NCBI RefSeq assembly: GCF_022605725.1
Contig: NC_065554.1
Location: 22,277,100 to 22,341,099, forward strand
Source: Anthonomus grandis grandis
Lineage: Eukaryota > Arthropoda > Insecta > Coleoptera > Curculionidae
DNA: 64,000 nucleotides
Direction: 5' to 3'
Positions 33,830 through 44,731 of the stretch are shown here, piece by piece. The notes under the pieces are model-generated. The model worked only from the letters and a program-made list of their open reading frames with translations, ran no database searches and was not told the origin of the DNA. Made by a program: the position numbers and the translations under genes. How positions within the stretch are numbered: the stretch's first letter is position 1; each line of letters starts with the position of its first letter.

Positions 33830-35330
33830 AAAGCAAAATTAAAAGGTGTAAGACTTAGTAGACCAGTGAATAGCAAGTGATAGGCTGTTACTCATTAACT
33901 ATCAGTAAACCTTACCTAATCTAACCTAATATCAAGTGATTTAAAGTAAATGCTAAAAATTAAATAACGTCAAATTAAGTACACTAATCTAATGGAATGA
34001 ACATAAAAAATATAGATTCTAAGAAAGTTGTAAATACTAAAAAACTAAAAGATGAAGGGCACAGGGGGAAAAATATTAGAAAGAAAAAGGAACTATTGAA
34101 AAAATAAAAAAAAACAAACTTCAAAATGATGAACATAAAAAGGAAAAATTAATAAAAGTTACATAAACGTCAAAAATATTTGGAAAATGTAAGAAGAAGA
34201 TTAAAATTTAATCAAGTCAACAATATAAAATAGAAATCAGAGTCGTTTAATAGGAAATATTAAGTAGTTAATTCCTAGTATGAACTTAAATGTCAAAATT
34301 TAATGCAAATTAAAGTACCAAATTGTCTTTACGTTTATTTAATTTTCTTTCAGTTAAGTGATATAAAGAAAATAATAAAAAATTTACAATTAAAATTTAA
34401 AGTTTAATTTAATTTCTTTTCAATTCAGAAAATTTATATTTTCTAATATTTTGAAAATTTTCATTTTTTTTTAAATTTGAAGTTATTAATTTTTTTTTCA
34501 ATAATTTGTATTATTTCTATGTTCGAGAAGTTTCCTATAATTTGCGTATTTAGTCAAACTAATTGAAAATATTTTTTGTTTTTTTCTAGGTATTTCGAAA
34601 ATGCTCTTGCAGACATAAGAAATGTGTGCATAAGATATGGAAATCACTAGAAGTTTTACAGGATTATGAAGATCGAGTCTTTAGTAACATTTATAATGAG
34701 GGAGCAATTTTTACCATATTATTGTAAGAAGTTGTGTATAAAAAGTGCAAAAATTTACAAGCATTTCATATTTACTATCAAGAATAATATCTGAGCTATC
34801 AACAATATTCCAAGTTAATTTTGAAAGATAAAAAAAAATTCATTAAAAATTAAAATTTGAGTACTCTATATCTTTTTCATTTTACACTAAAATTTTTAAC
34901 GCTTGCTTTTCTGTAAACAAATATAACAGTTCCAAAGCGCTAAGTTGAAACAAAAATGTAAGCTTTAGTATGCCAGTGAGTGCGTGGAGGATTATAAATC
35001 GCTTACTCATAGTAAATCTAATCCAATCTGATCTAAGGCTAAATTATTTAACGTAAATGTTAAGAATCGACCAAGGTAAAACTAAACTAAGGTAACCTTA
35101 TGGAATGGTGATCAAAAAGTTGTAAATGCTTAAAGATAATTTTTTGATGTCTGGAGGAGAAGAAAGAAAAGCAAGAGGGAAAAAAAACAATTCATGAAAA
35201 GCAAAAATTAAAATGATGGGAAAGAAAAATGGTAAAGATGGGCAAGAAAATATCACGTGAATGCGAAAAATATTTGGAAAATGCAAGAAGAAGAACAATA
35301 CAAATTAGAAAAAAAGTAGTCTAAAATCGA
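33830..35330 (+). repeat. Diverged duplication, two copies about 1.1 kb apart
   Basis: Copy one (33830-34230) and copy two (34940-35310) share, in order, the phrases GTAAGACTTAGTAGACCAGTGA against GTAAGCTTTAGTATGCCAGTGA, a CTAATCTAACCTAAT-like stretch, AATGGAATGAACATAAAA against TATGGAATGGTGATCAAAA, GAAAGTTGTAAATAC against AAAAGTTGTAAATGC, and AAAAATATTTGGAAAATG with AAGAAGAAGA (34175 and 35265). A purine-rich segment in each gives no frame. The spacing of 1090-1107 bases is constant. Confidence 0.7.
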
Positions 35331-36424
35331 AAGCAAATTAAAAAAATCATTAAGAAATTATATACAAAACATATGAAATTAATTAAACCACTAGAAAAAA
35401 AAATTATGTTTGTATATTTAATATGTTATTTAAATAAAATAAATAAAATAAAGAAACCTCTAGGAAATGTTTACTACTAGGAGACTTTTTTTTTGTATTA
35501 TTTAAAAATAACAGAAGTAAATTATTGAGTAAATAAATTATAAAAGAGTAAAATAGAGACAACGAAATTTAAAATAAAAGCTGGAAAATATTTAAAAAAA
35601 AATAAATAAAAAATCTAAAACTCTTTAAAAAGTTAATTTTATCCTAAATTTCTAAATACAAAAAAAATATTTTTTTCAGAAAAATATACTGTTTATCTAT
35701 TTTTTTTTGTAAGGATTTTTTTTATAAATTTAGCTTAACTATAATATTTTGCAATAAATCTTGTTTAATCATCAACAAAGTTGAAAGCAACTTTGTTAAT
35801 CAAAATAAATTAAAATAATAATTTTATTTTAATTAAGAGACAAAATCAAGTTTGTCACATAAAAATAATATTAAAATAGATTTTTTTTTAATTATTCTAA
35901 AATTCATATACCGTACAAAGAAATGCTGTTTAATAATATAAATAGTTCAAAAAAACACATATTTAATTTTTCTATTCTCCGTCACTGTATGACGTATTTC
36001 GCGAAAACCAGTACGGCCCAGACTCAATTTTCTCCCAATTTATAAGCCATTACGTTGTTAGGCGAGCTCAGGTAAACTTGTAACATGAAGAATGCTTAAA
36101 TAATGCCTGTTTTCATTTCCTGTCCCATACATCATGTTTAAACTAATATATACGGGTTACTTGGTAATTGAATTTATTATGAATAGTAAAAACTCTTTAA
36201 TCAAAACACCTGCAAAACCAAATGTAAATCATTTATTAGTTAGTCAAATTAGCAGTGGCCCACCATTAAGTCAATAAAATATTTTTTTGATAACTATATT
36301 TAACAGTGAAGCAGAAAAGGAAGGACAAACATAAAATAACTTTAAATGTCTGGAATACTTGAAAAACTAGTTCCAGAAGCTAAACGACACTTTCTGGAAT
36401 TTATCTTCTTAAATTTAATAAAGT
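35331..36424. other. AT-rich intergenic stretch
   Basis: A/T homopolymers and AAATAAAATAAATAAAATAAAG microsatellite-like runs near 35430. A more balanced patch at 35980-36130. No gene. Confidence 0.45.
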
Positions 36425-36990
36425 TGTCTAATTATACCCAAAAAAAAACATAATATTATTCCCCTCCTTTTTTAATTTTCAGATTGAAATAGGCATATAT
36501 AAATGAGAATTCGATTTTTCTACCTTTTTCTATAGCATTGTTTCATTTTCTTAATAGTACCCAAATCGCATTGAAATATTGTTTTTCTTCTGTAATGTGT
36601 CTAATGATACCTGAAAGATATCAGTTTATTCCCATTCTCTTCGAATTTCTAGACTGAGATAGGGATATATAAATGAAAATTCGATTTTTCCACCTATTTT
36701 CTATATCATCGTTTCATTTTATAAATAATGTTTGGATCGCTTGGAAATAGTGTTTTTTTCCAAAAGTATGTCTAATTATACCCCAATAACATCATTTCAT
36801 TCCCATCCTCTTCTAATTTTTAGACTGAGTTAGGGATATATAAATGAGAATTCGACTTTTCCACCTATTTCTTAAAATCACAAGTTTATTTTCCTAATAG
36901 TGCCCTAACCGCCTGAAAAAAGTGTTTTTTACCCCATAACGTGTCTAATTACACCTAAAAAACATTTTTATTCCCATTTTCGCATTTACA
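36425..36990 (+). repeat. Tandem repeat, unit about 170 bp, 3.3 copies
   Basis: GTCTAATTATACC starts units at about 36425, 36599, 36770 and 36941, and GGATATATAAATGARAATTCGA recurs at 36494, 36664 and 36835. Units share a T-rich middle with TTCCACCTATTT. Moderate divergence. No frame. Confidence 0.88.
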
Positions 36991-38447
36991 TCACGTTTTA
37001 TTTCCCTATAACTGCGATATTAATTTTTTCTTAAATAATTTGACGCAGTCTCTCAGATTCTTCTAGGCCCTCATTCTTAAGAAAAGAAATAAAGAATTGA
37101 TGCAACAGTTTATATAATAAATTTGTTTTATTCAATTTTCTTCTACCTTTTGCCTATAAATTAATTTTCAGAAACGTATATTGTTATTGTTATTAAATAA
37201 ACGTTATCGAATATTTGATAATTTAACATCACGAACGCAAAATGGCAATTCCAGAGCTAATCGGCACAATGGCCGCATTACCAGAAACGCATTTACCCTA
37301 TTATGACGTGCAGTGTATAAAATTGCATGAAATAACTTTTCGTATTGTCCGAAATTAAATCAGCGAGAACGGATTTGCGATTTATCATATTATCTGGGTT
37401 TTCGTGTGTTGTGGCGGATAGAGATAAATTTTGTGTGTTTTTGTGTTATATAAATGTTATATAAAATGAAAGCCTATTCAATCTGTCAATGGGGGGAAAT
37501 AAGTTTTGATCTTCAAAGAAATCGTAACTCGGATAGGGGGGTATAAGACTAAGTAAGAAACCGAGTTAATACTATTTTCCATGTGGGCGATTTCGTCGCT
37601 CCGGGGCAAATGCGGATTTACTAAATTTTGCGCTCCCCTTCCCTTATATTCTTGGGTAACTTTGACAAGTTTTAGTCTTTTATTCCGGCAGAATGATTTG
37701 GGGATTATTGGGGGGCGCGTCTGATGCACACCTTCCCTTTGATGATGCATCTCCCCCTTATCAGGATACACTTTTACCGAAAAAAAAATAGGAAAAAAAA
37801 AACAGCGAGCGTCAGCAGGTTTTTGTAACAAAAGTTATGAAAATTAAAACCGCACTCGTTAGCAGACTTTTGTTTAACTTTGACCGAAAGGTGGCTAAAT
37901 TGCACCGGCCGGTGTTTGTAAAGGGTATTAGCTCTAATTTTAATACAATTAAATTCTGGTGCTCGTAATCCCTTGGCCCCGCCATGTAGTCACAGTTTTG
38001 AATATTCAAAATGGTCAGGACATACCGTGTTTGCGGTCAGATTAGTGTCACGTACTGGACAGTCTATTTTGGTTAAAGACTTTTATTCATATTAAGATTA
38101 AAACAAGAAGATACATCATTAAGGGAGAATAATTTTGATTCAATATTAAAGTCGTAGGCACTGTCTAAAATTATATAAAATATCTAAAGATTAGACACTA
38201 AATATATTTGACTTGTATCAAATCAAATCAAATATCAAGAGAGACTTGAAATGTCGTTCCATTTTAAGCCAATCATTTTCCAGAAATAAAGGAGTGACGT
38301 GATCCAGTCTTTTCAGACATGTCGAATAATCCATACAAGAGCTTTGTCATAGCTGAATTCTGTGTTTATTAGGATGCATATACAACATCACATTAGTCCG
38401 AAAATGAGAATATTGTCAATTCAGTGAGTTTTAACTTAACTCAATTT
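36991..38447. other. Intergenic; GC-richer island 37200-38040
   Basis: The island has several CG dinucleotides and GGGG runs, opens minus-strand frames (37478-37831, 37812-38009) that resemble no family I know, and lacks repeats. It could be conserved non-coding DNA or an unrecognised exon. Confidence 0.4.
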
Positions 38448-40327
38448 AAACTTGTAAGTAAATAGATGCAAAAAAATTTAGGGGCTGATTCTTGGATAAA
38501 CTTTAAGAAAAAACTTAATATGAACGTATGTCCTAAAAGGCGTAACTTTTGAGATACCGAGGCACTTTCTGAGGCTCACTCATTTTTTTTATCAGTGACG
38601 TTCGTGCAAGGTTTAAAGTAATATTTTTGATGAAAAATATGGTACACCAATGTTTACTTAGCCTTTTAACCATTTTTATTTTTTACTTAACCTTTGAAAT
38701 AATGAATAAACTTATTAATCTGTAATAAACTATTAAATGTCTGCTGATGATTGTTGGTTGATTATCAGTTCTTGCTTCCTTCAAAGTAGAAATTGATCCA
38801 TTTCATCAAAATGGAAAATTGACCTATATGCATTTTGTTTATAGTCTTGCTAATGGAAATTCATTGTAAGCATCTAGAATGGATGCTGAAATATACCTCA
38901 ACGAATGGCACATCATCATACATTATTTGCACGCCTTCATCAAAGACTACGAGAAACTAGAACTTTTCAACCAAGAAAGCATGATTGTGGTCGCCAACGC
39001 GTTATGAGAACACCGGAATTAGAAGAAGCAGTCCTTAATTTCATTGATGAACAACCTGACACCAGTACTAGAAAAATTGGTCTGCAGCTACATGTTTATC
39101 ATATGACGGTATGGACTAAGGAGTATCAGTAATCAACGAGTTCAGGCTCTATTACCACGAGATTTTCCTAGGCGTCTTGAATTTTCTCGTTGGATGTTAG
39201 TCATTGAGCAAAACCCTCAGTTTTTAAGGCAGATTCTTTTTACCGACGAAGATAATTTTTCCAGAGAGGCAATCATTGACTACCATACTAACCACATTTG
39301 GGCAGATGAAAATCCCCATGCCATAGTGGAAGCTCATCACCAACAACAATTTTCTTTAAATGTATTGGTTTGAATCATTGGAGACCACCTTATTGGCCCA
39401 CATTTTCTACCACAGAGATTGAATGGTGAAACATACACTCGTTTTCTCCTAGACATACTTCCAGGACTTCTTGCGGCGGTACCCCTAGATGTTAGAAGAG
39501 TAATGTGGTTTATGCACGATGAGGCTCCTGCTCATTTTAGTTTATTAGCACGTCGTTATTTAGACGAAACGTACTTAAATCGTTGCATAGGTCTAGGCGG
39601 TCCTCAGTTTTGGCCACCTTGGTCACCAGATATAAATTTACTAGATTTTACTACATGGGGTCATTTAAAAACTTTCCGGTACTGGATATTGATGACTTGA
39701 GAAATCGAATTATTAATTCATGTGCCGTAGTTCAAAATTCTCCCGGAATGTATTATCGGATTCTTTGACAAATGCGGCGACGTATAAACTCTTGCATAAT
39801 GGCAAAAGGTGGTAATTTAAAAAAAATTATAATTATTTAATTCCTTTTTCTTTCATTTGGTTTAAGACAAAAATTAGAATCACATCTAAACATTAATAAT
39901 AAACACGTAATACATTTAGGTAGATTGATGTTATTTTTGTAATCGAATACGCAACCTCGGACAAAAGAAAGTCAAAAGATTAAATTCGCTCAGAAATAAA
40001 TGAGAATTACAAAAAAAAAGTGGCGTACCATATTCTTCATCAAAAATATTTAGTTTAAGCTTTACCGTCACTGGTACAAATAAAAAAAAAATAGAAAGCC
40101 TCAGAAAATGCCTTTTGATGCATAGAAAATGCATATTAAATTTTATCAAAATATCTACATGAGCTGTACAGGTATTATAAAAAAAACACATATTTTTCTT
40201 CAATCTTTACCACCCGGTATATCAAAAGTTACGCCGTTTAGGACATACATTCATATTAAGTTTTTTTCTTAAAATTTACCCAAGAATCAGCCCCTGAATT
40301 TTTTCGGATCTATTTATTTACACCCTG
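38448..40327 (+). mobile_element. DNA transposon with long terminal inverted repeats
   Basis: The right end reads outward CAGGGTGTAAATAAATAG and, 20 bases in, GGGGCTGATTCTTGG; it is followed by TA (40328). The left end from about 38448 matches it with a few changes for about 110 bases (GGGGCTGATTCTTGGATAA, AAAAAACTTAATATGAACGT, GGCGTAACTTTTGA). After that the match continues with indels to about 38650 on the left and 40010 on the right (TTTCTGAGGCT, ATTTTTGATGAARAATATGG, GGTACRCCA). Inverted repeats are therefore about 200 bases or more, enclosing one decayed transposase gene. The TA at the left border is not preserved. Confidence 0.88.
38800..39780 (+). pseudogene. Transposase of the 38448-40327 element, inactivated
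   Basis: MHFVYSLANGNS (about 38828-38865) matches the start of the DUF4817 helix-turn-helix found on many insect mariner-type transposases. HHTLFARLHQRLRETRTFQP (38911 on) and TPELEEAVLNFIDEQPDTS continue it. After a frameshift near 39115 come RVQALLPRDFPRRLEFSRWM, LFTDEDNFS (first Asp), LNVLV then a stop at about 39373, HFLPQRLNGETYTRFLLD, WFMHDEAPAHF (second Asp) and WSPDINLLDFTTWGHLK (third Asp, about 36 residues after the second). All three acidic positions are visible, but at least two frameshifts and a stop (39373) make it non-functional. Confidence 0.88.
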
Positions 40328-40429
40328 TATATATAAGCTCCAAATATCAAATTGAATCAAATGTAAGCCGAAATTTTATACACTCGGTCTTAAAAGAAAC
40401 AGGAGAACCCTACAAAAATAATCCGTCTT
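40328..40429. other. Short spacer
   Basis: Nothing recognised. Confidence 0.3.
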
Positions 40430-40840
40430 GTGATCAGGACTTTTGCTTACCAAGATTGGCGATCTATATGGCCTAGCATTATCCTGAATATAGTAGCTCT
40501 AAAAATTTCAGCCGAACTGCACCTTTTCTGAATTTTTCCTTCAATTATCGGCCTCAGTAATTCGTATTTTTCGCTTCTCATGATATGGCCTATGCATCAT
40601 GTTTTTCTCTTTTTAATGATGTTTATTAACTCTTTGGCCTTTTTAAATTTTCCTAATACCTTCGTTTATGACTTGGTCAATCCATGAATATCTCGATCTT
40701 TTTCTCAATTATCAAGACACTAGCCTTGATAATAGTACAGTAAAACACTGAAGATATAGCACCTGATCATGTGTATTCTAAGCTCCAAGCTCAAATCAAG
40801 GCTAGTGAAGAACTGCTTTATTCTGGTGAAAATTTTTGTT
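40430..40840 (-). pseudogene. LINE ORF2 C-terminal remnant (RTE-like)
   Basis: On the minus strand, LDLSLELRIHMIRCYIFSVL (about 40740-40800) is followed by KKIEI-like and RDIHGLTKS pieces and then CIGHIMRSEKYELLRPIIEG (about 40530-40600) and AEIFRA (about 40495). This is the order of the C-terminal region after RT (CYIWSVLLYG...LGHIMRxEKYxLLxLIxxG) in RTE-related and similar insect LINEs. Several stops are present. Confidence 0.7.
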
Positions 40841-41539
40841 GTTTTGCTCTATCCAAGAACATATCTCCGGTGATTGAGTAATTTCAGAACCAACGATTAG
40901 ATTTTTTTTTGGATGTTTAGGAAGCTCACTTTAAATCCATTAAAAATTTTTGGATGAACCATTTTTTAATAAAAACAAACGAAAATTTTTGTTGTATATG
41001 GACCACGATTTTCCTATGCTTCTATTTACTTAATATTATGGACACAAATAATAAAAGTATACCAGAGTATTATCGCACAGTAGTTACTTTTTTATTCATC
41101 TAAATAATTTTTACTTACTAATATTCCTATATTAAATTTTAAAAATATAACGATTAAAAACACTTTTTTAAAGTTGTTTACCAAATTGCCTCCTTTAATT
41201 TAGGAACGTTGATGTTTATAAATAACTGTCAAATTATTGACATTTGACACACAACTTATTCCGGAGAATCAAACTAATCACTATAGCGTTGCCGGATTTT
41301 AAAGCTATTTTCTTAGCTGTCATTCCTTATATATTATTTTATTATATAATAATATGAGGGATCCTTAACAATTAATTAAAAAAAAATTAATATAAGCAGA
41401 TATTGCATGCTAAAATATAAACATTGAATAATAGGAAATTCACCAACAACTTTTAAATTTTCCAAGAAATTCCAAGTGAAAACTATTCGTTCTATTAACT
41501 TTGTAAATAGCTGCCGACTTTTACCACTTTTGTCCCGTA
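40841..41539. other. AT-rich spacer between two remnants of the same LINE family
   Basis: Nothing recognised, apart from a GC-poor background. Confidence 0.35.
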
Positions 41540-42130
41540 TGGCAACACTACCGCATCTGCATTGTCTGATTCATCAAAGACTATAACATAATATTCTGCA
41601 ACACTTCATATTTCTCTCACATCATCAGGTGGTCCAGATATTGCAACTTTCTTATCTTATTTGTGTTTAATATTTTCTTTCCTTTCTTGTTCTCGCCAGT
41701 ACCTCCTCATTTGTTACCATGTCCACCCAACTTATTCTCAACATTATTCCATATGACCACATTTTAAATGCCTAGGATTCGATCTCAGAATTAAGCAATT
41801 TAGCATCTTAGTTTTCTGATTCTACGTTATAAGTTTAGACCTCTACTGCATAACAAATTTCTCATTCTGTTAAATATGGTATTGGCTTGTCCAATTCTTG
41901 TATTAATCCTCAGTGTAGGTACTTATTATGTTCATTGACTGTTGTTTCTAGGTATTTATATTTGCTGACTTTTTCTACTAATTCTCCGTTGATTCATAGG
42001 TTTTCCTATTGCTGAACTGATTTTCTAATGAACATAAAATTGGTTCTTTCGGTATTTAAGTTAAGTCCGCTCATCTGTGAGTCTTCTACTTTTCATTATA
42101 CTTTTTTTAGTTTTAATATTTATTAGTGCT
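41540..42130 (-). pseudogene. LINE RT/C-terminal remnant (RTE-like), second copy
   Basis: The minus strand gives GELVEKVSKYKYLGTTVNEH with frame breaks (about 41930-41990), then INTRIGQANTIFNRMRNLLC (about 41860-41915), a damaged RIRKLRC segment, RISWVDMVTNEEVLARTRKE (about 41685-41750) and IRKLQYLDHLMM/EKYEVLQNIM (about 41590-41650). The same blocks as in 40430-40840 are covered further N-terminally, so the two are remnants of one family in one orientation. Confidence 0.78.
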
Positions 42131-44543
42131 TGTAACCAAATATGCTCAAAATAAGTCTAAAAAAAATAAAAACAAGAAAAAAAATAGAGAAAACTTCTAT
42201 AATTCTACCGAAGAAACGCGGTCGTCCTGCTTTTTTAACATCAGCAGCAAAGATTTAAAATTCACCAATATTTAAAGAATAAAACTTCTATATCTGCAAA
42301 GTGCAATACCAAAAAAATTCAATATAAACAACTTCATTCATTGCAATGTATACGATCGAAGCTATGCACTTAAAGTGTGCTAGTTGGCAAGCTGGATATG
42401 TAAAAAGAAATCATAAAAAATGAAGCATTATTACACTTTTCAGCAGCGAAATCATTGTTATTGCCGCTAGACAGTCGCACTGTTTTTTATCAATTAGATA
42501 TCCAGGAATAATTGTTCACGTTGTTTTTCAGGTTTGAGATGTTAGGCTGACTCGGTGTTTTTTAAAAAGAGAGAGAGTTTTATTCGTCACAAATTACTAC
42601 CTAATAGTAAGTTTGTATCTCTTAAAATATAAAGTTAAGCTACATCATTCAACCGTTGAAATCAAAATAGAGAATTTTATGACCATTCAAGCTGAGAATA
42701 AAATATTCCCTAATGGTTGGGTTTGTTTTATCGCTTAAATCACCGCAGTGATAAATATTTTATTGTATCCGAGCCGATAAGAGGAAAAAAATAATAAATT
42801 TCCCGCCAAAATGAAATATAAGCACCCCATTAAAATTGTTGGGGGGCCAAAAATGGCCGACCCGAATTGAGCCTTTAATGCGGCGGTTTTTGAGGGCGAC
42901 CGCGCTTTTGGAAGTTCGTGCGAAAAGCGACATTCGAACCAAGTTTTGTTTGGACTTTTCCCAGGCCGAATTATAAAAGTTTCATAGTGGGTCACTCCGA
43001 CACGACCATCGGGAGCTCCAGTTTCGGTTTTGACGCTTTAAAGTCATTCGGACGGATTATTTGAATTTGCCTGGCGTACACGTTCTATGCGGCTTTTGAG
43101 ATGATTCGACCAGTTAATTGATCAATTAACATAGTTTGATTGCATCTCTTTTTTCTTATTTGATAATTCCTTAATAAACTAGGGACCCTGTGTGAAACTA
43201 ACGCAACAAGGTTTTTAATATATCTGACACTCTATTAAGAAAAAACGTATAAGAGGCCCTCTTAAACGCTTAAGATTTATTTCAAGACAGGGGGTGCCTC
43301 TTTATGTGAAACACATGTGAGAATTATATTTCGGTAGTTGACACCTCGTTTTATAGACTTTTTTATGCTTTGTATGATGATATCTTAATTTGAAACATAA
43401 AAAAAGTATTTAAAATTTCATGAAAATAAACATGATAAAAAAATGCCTAATAGTATAAAAGCATAATAATACTTACTAACTAAATATAATATAATAATAC
43501 TAAAAGCAACAAAGATCTAAAATCATGAAACAAAAATGACTTTTCATTAGCAGGGATTTTAAATGTTTAAGAAAATTAAATAAATAATACAAATAAACTA
43601 AAATGGTATTTATTTCTTATTTTAATAAAATTAATAGCAATAAGCATGCTAATTGACACTACATAAAAATAAAAATGGTAACATATGAAGCGGTACTATC
43701 CACTTGTGAATTTGGAGTCGATATTGGTTTTTCTAGTCCATATTTGGTATTTTAGTAAGAATTAGGTTTTTAAGTATATTTAGAATGTTAGTTTTAATTA
43801 ACTGAGTTAAGTTCAAAACACTTATTTAAAATTCATACATGTATAGCTATACAAATTTTTACAATATATTAATTAACATAAATATAATACAAGCTTCAGT
43901 GACCATGCATATTTAATTTTTTACATATAAAACAACGATCTAATTAACAATATTTTGAATCTGGCTATTTAAATTTTAAATTCAATTGCTAAGTTCCTCA
44001 TTAAATTTTGTAATTTTTTTTAATTTCTTTAATTTGATTTGGAATTCTATTATATATTTTAGGTGCTAATGAAGTGGTATTTTTTGTTGCTATAGACTCA
44101 AATCTATGCAGTGTACTCATGTTATTTGCACACACAATCTGGTTTTGTGTGGATAAGTTGGCAATTTTCGAGGTTCCTTTTCCTTAAAGATTGTGAGAAA
44201 AATTTCTCAATATTTAATTCATTAACTTTAAAAAACCTGTCTTTTAAAAGTTGTTCTAATTATATTCAGTATATATTCTACCTAAAATCTATGAAAACAT
44301 TCAAAAATTACCTTAAATGCTTGATACCTAAAAACTGGATTTATAATTAGCAGTTTTTTAATTTGAAAAAGAATAAGAAATTAATTAAGGGAACTATGAA
44401 TGACGAACTTTGAAAAACAATGTGTTTCCTCATTGATAGTTCCTTGTACTTTATTCAGAAACTCCCGACTTTTTATTTTAGCGTCTTTATTTTTGTATAC
44501 ACATTAATAATCTACAAGAAATTAACAAGCTTAAAGCTGATAT
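42131..44543. other. Intergenic; GC-richer island 42720-43130, LINE-like trace at 43990-44120
   Basis: The island (42720-43130) has CG-containing sequence and minus-strand frames that match nothing known. The stretch 43200-43990 is AT-rich. On the minus strand, ESIATKNTTSLAPKIYNRIP at about 44030-44100 is reminiscent of the C-terminal APKLYNxLP block of CR1-like LINEs, but it is alone and weak. The frame at 44111-44350 looks random. Confidence 0.4.
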
Positions 44544-44692
44544 AAACTAAAATGAAAGGTAGTCAGGTCTGGTCAGCGAGCTGGCCATTCTCTTGGAATC
44601 ATTTTGTGGATAAGTTTTACTGTTCTTTCCTTTCTCTGTCAATGTCAATTTATGTACTGGATATCTAACATCTAACGTTCTAATAGTATATC

Positions 44693-44731
<39 letters not shown>

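Noticed and set aside
40675..40745. Short hairpin TATCAAGACACTAGCCTTGATA as a regulatory RNA
   Set aside because: Arms of about six bases inside a LINE remnant are expected by chance.
8418..43004. A 14-base word GTCGTGTCGGAGTG shared in inverted orientation between 8418 and about 42991
   Set aside because: One match of this length between two distant GC-richer patches is within what chance allows; no extended similarity.
43200..43330. GTGCCTCTTTATGTGAAACACATGTGAG region as a transposon end
   Set aside because: Small inverted words (CACATGTG) but no partner end and no target duplication.
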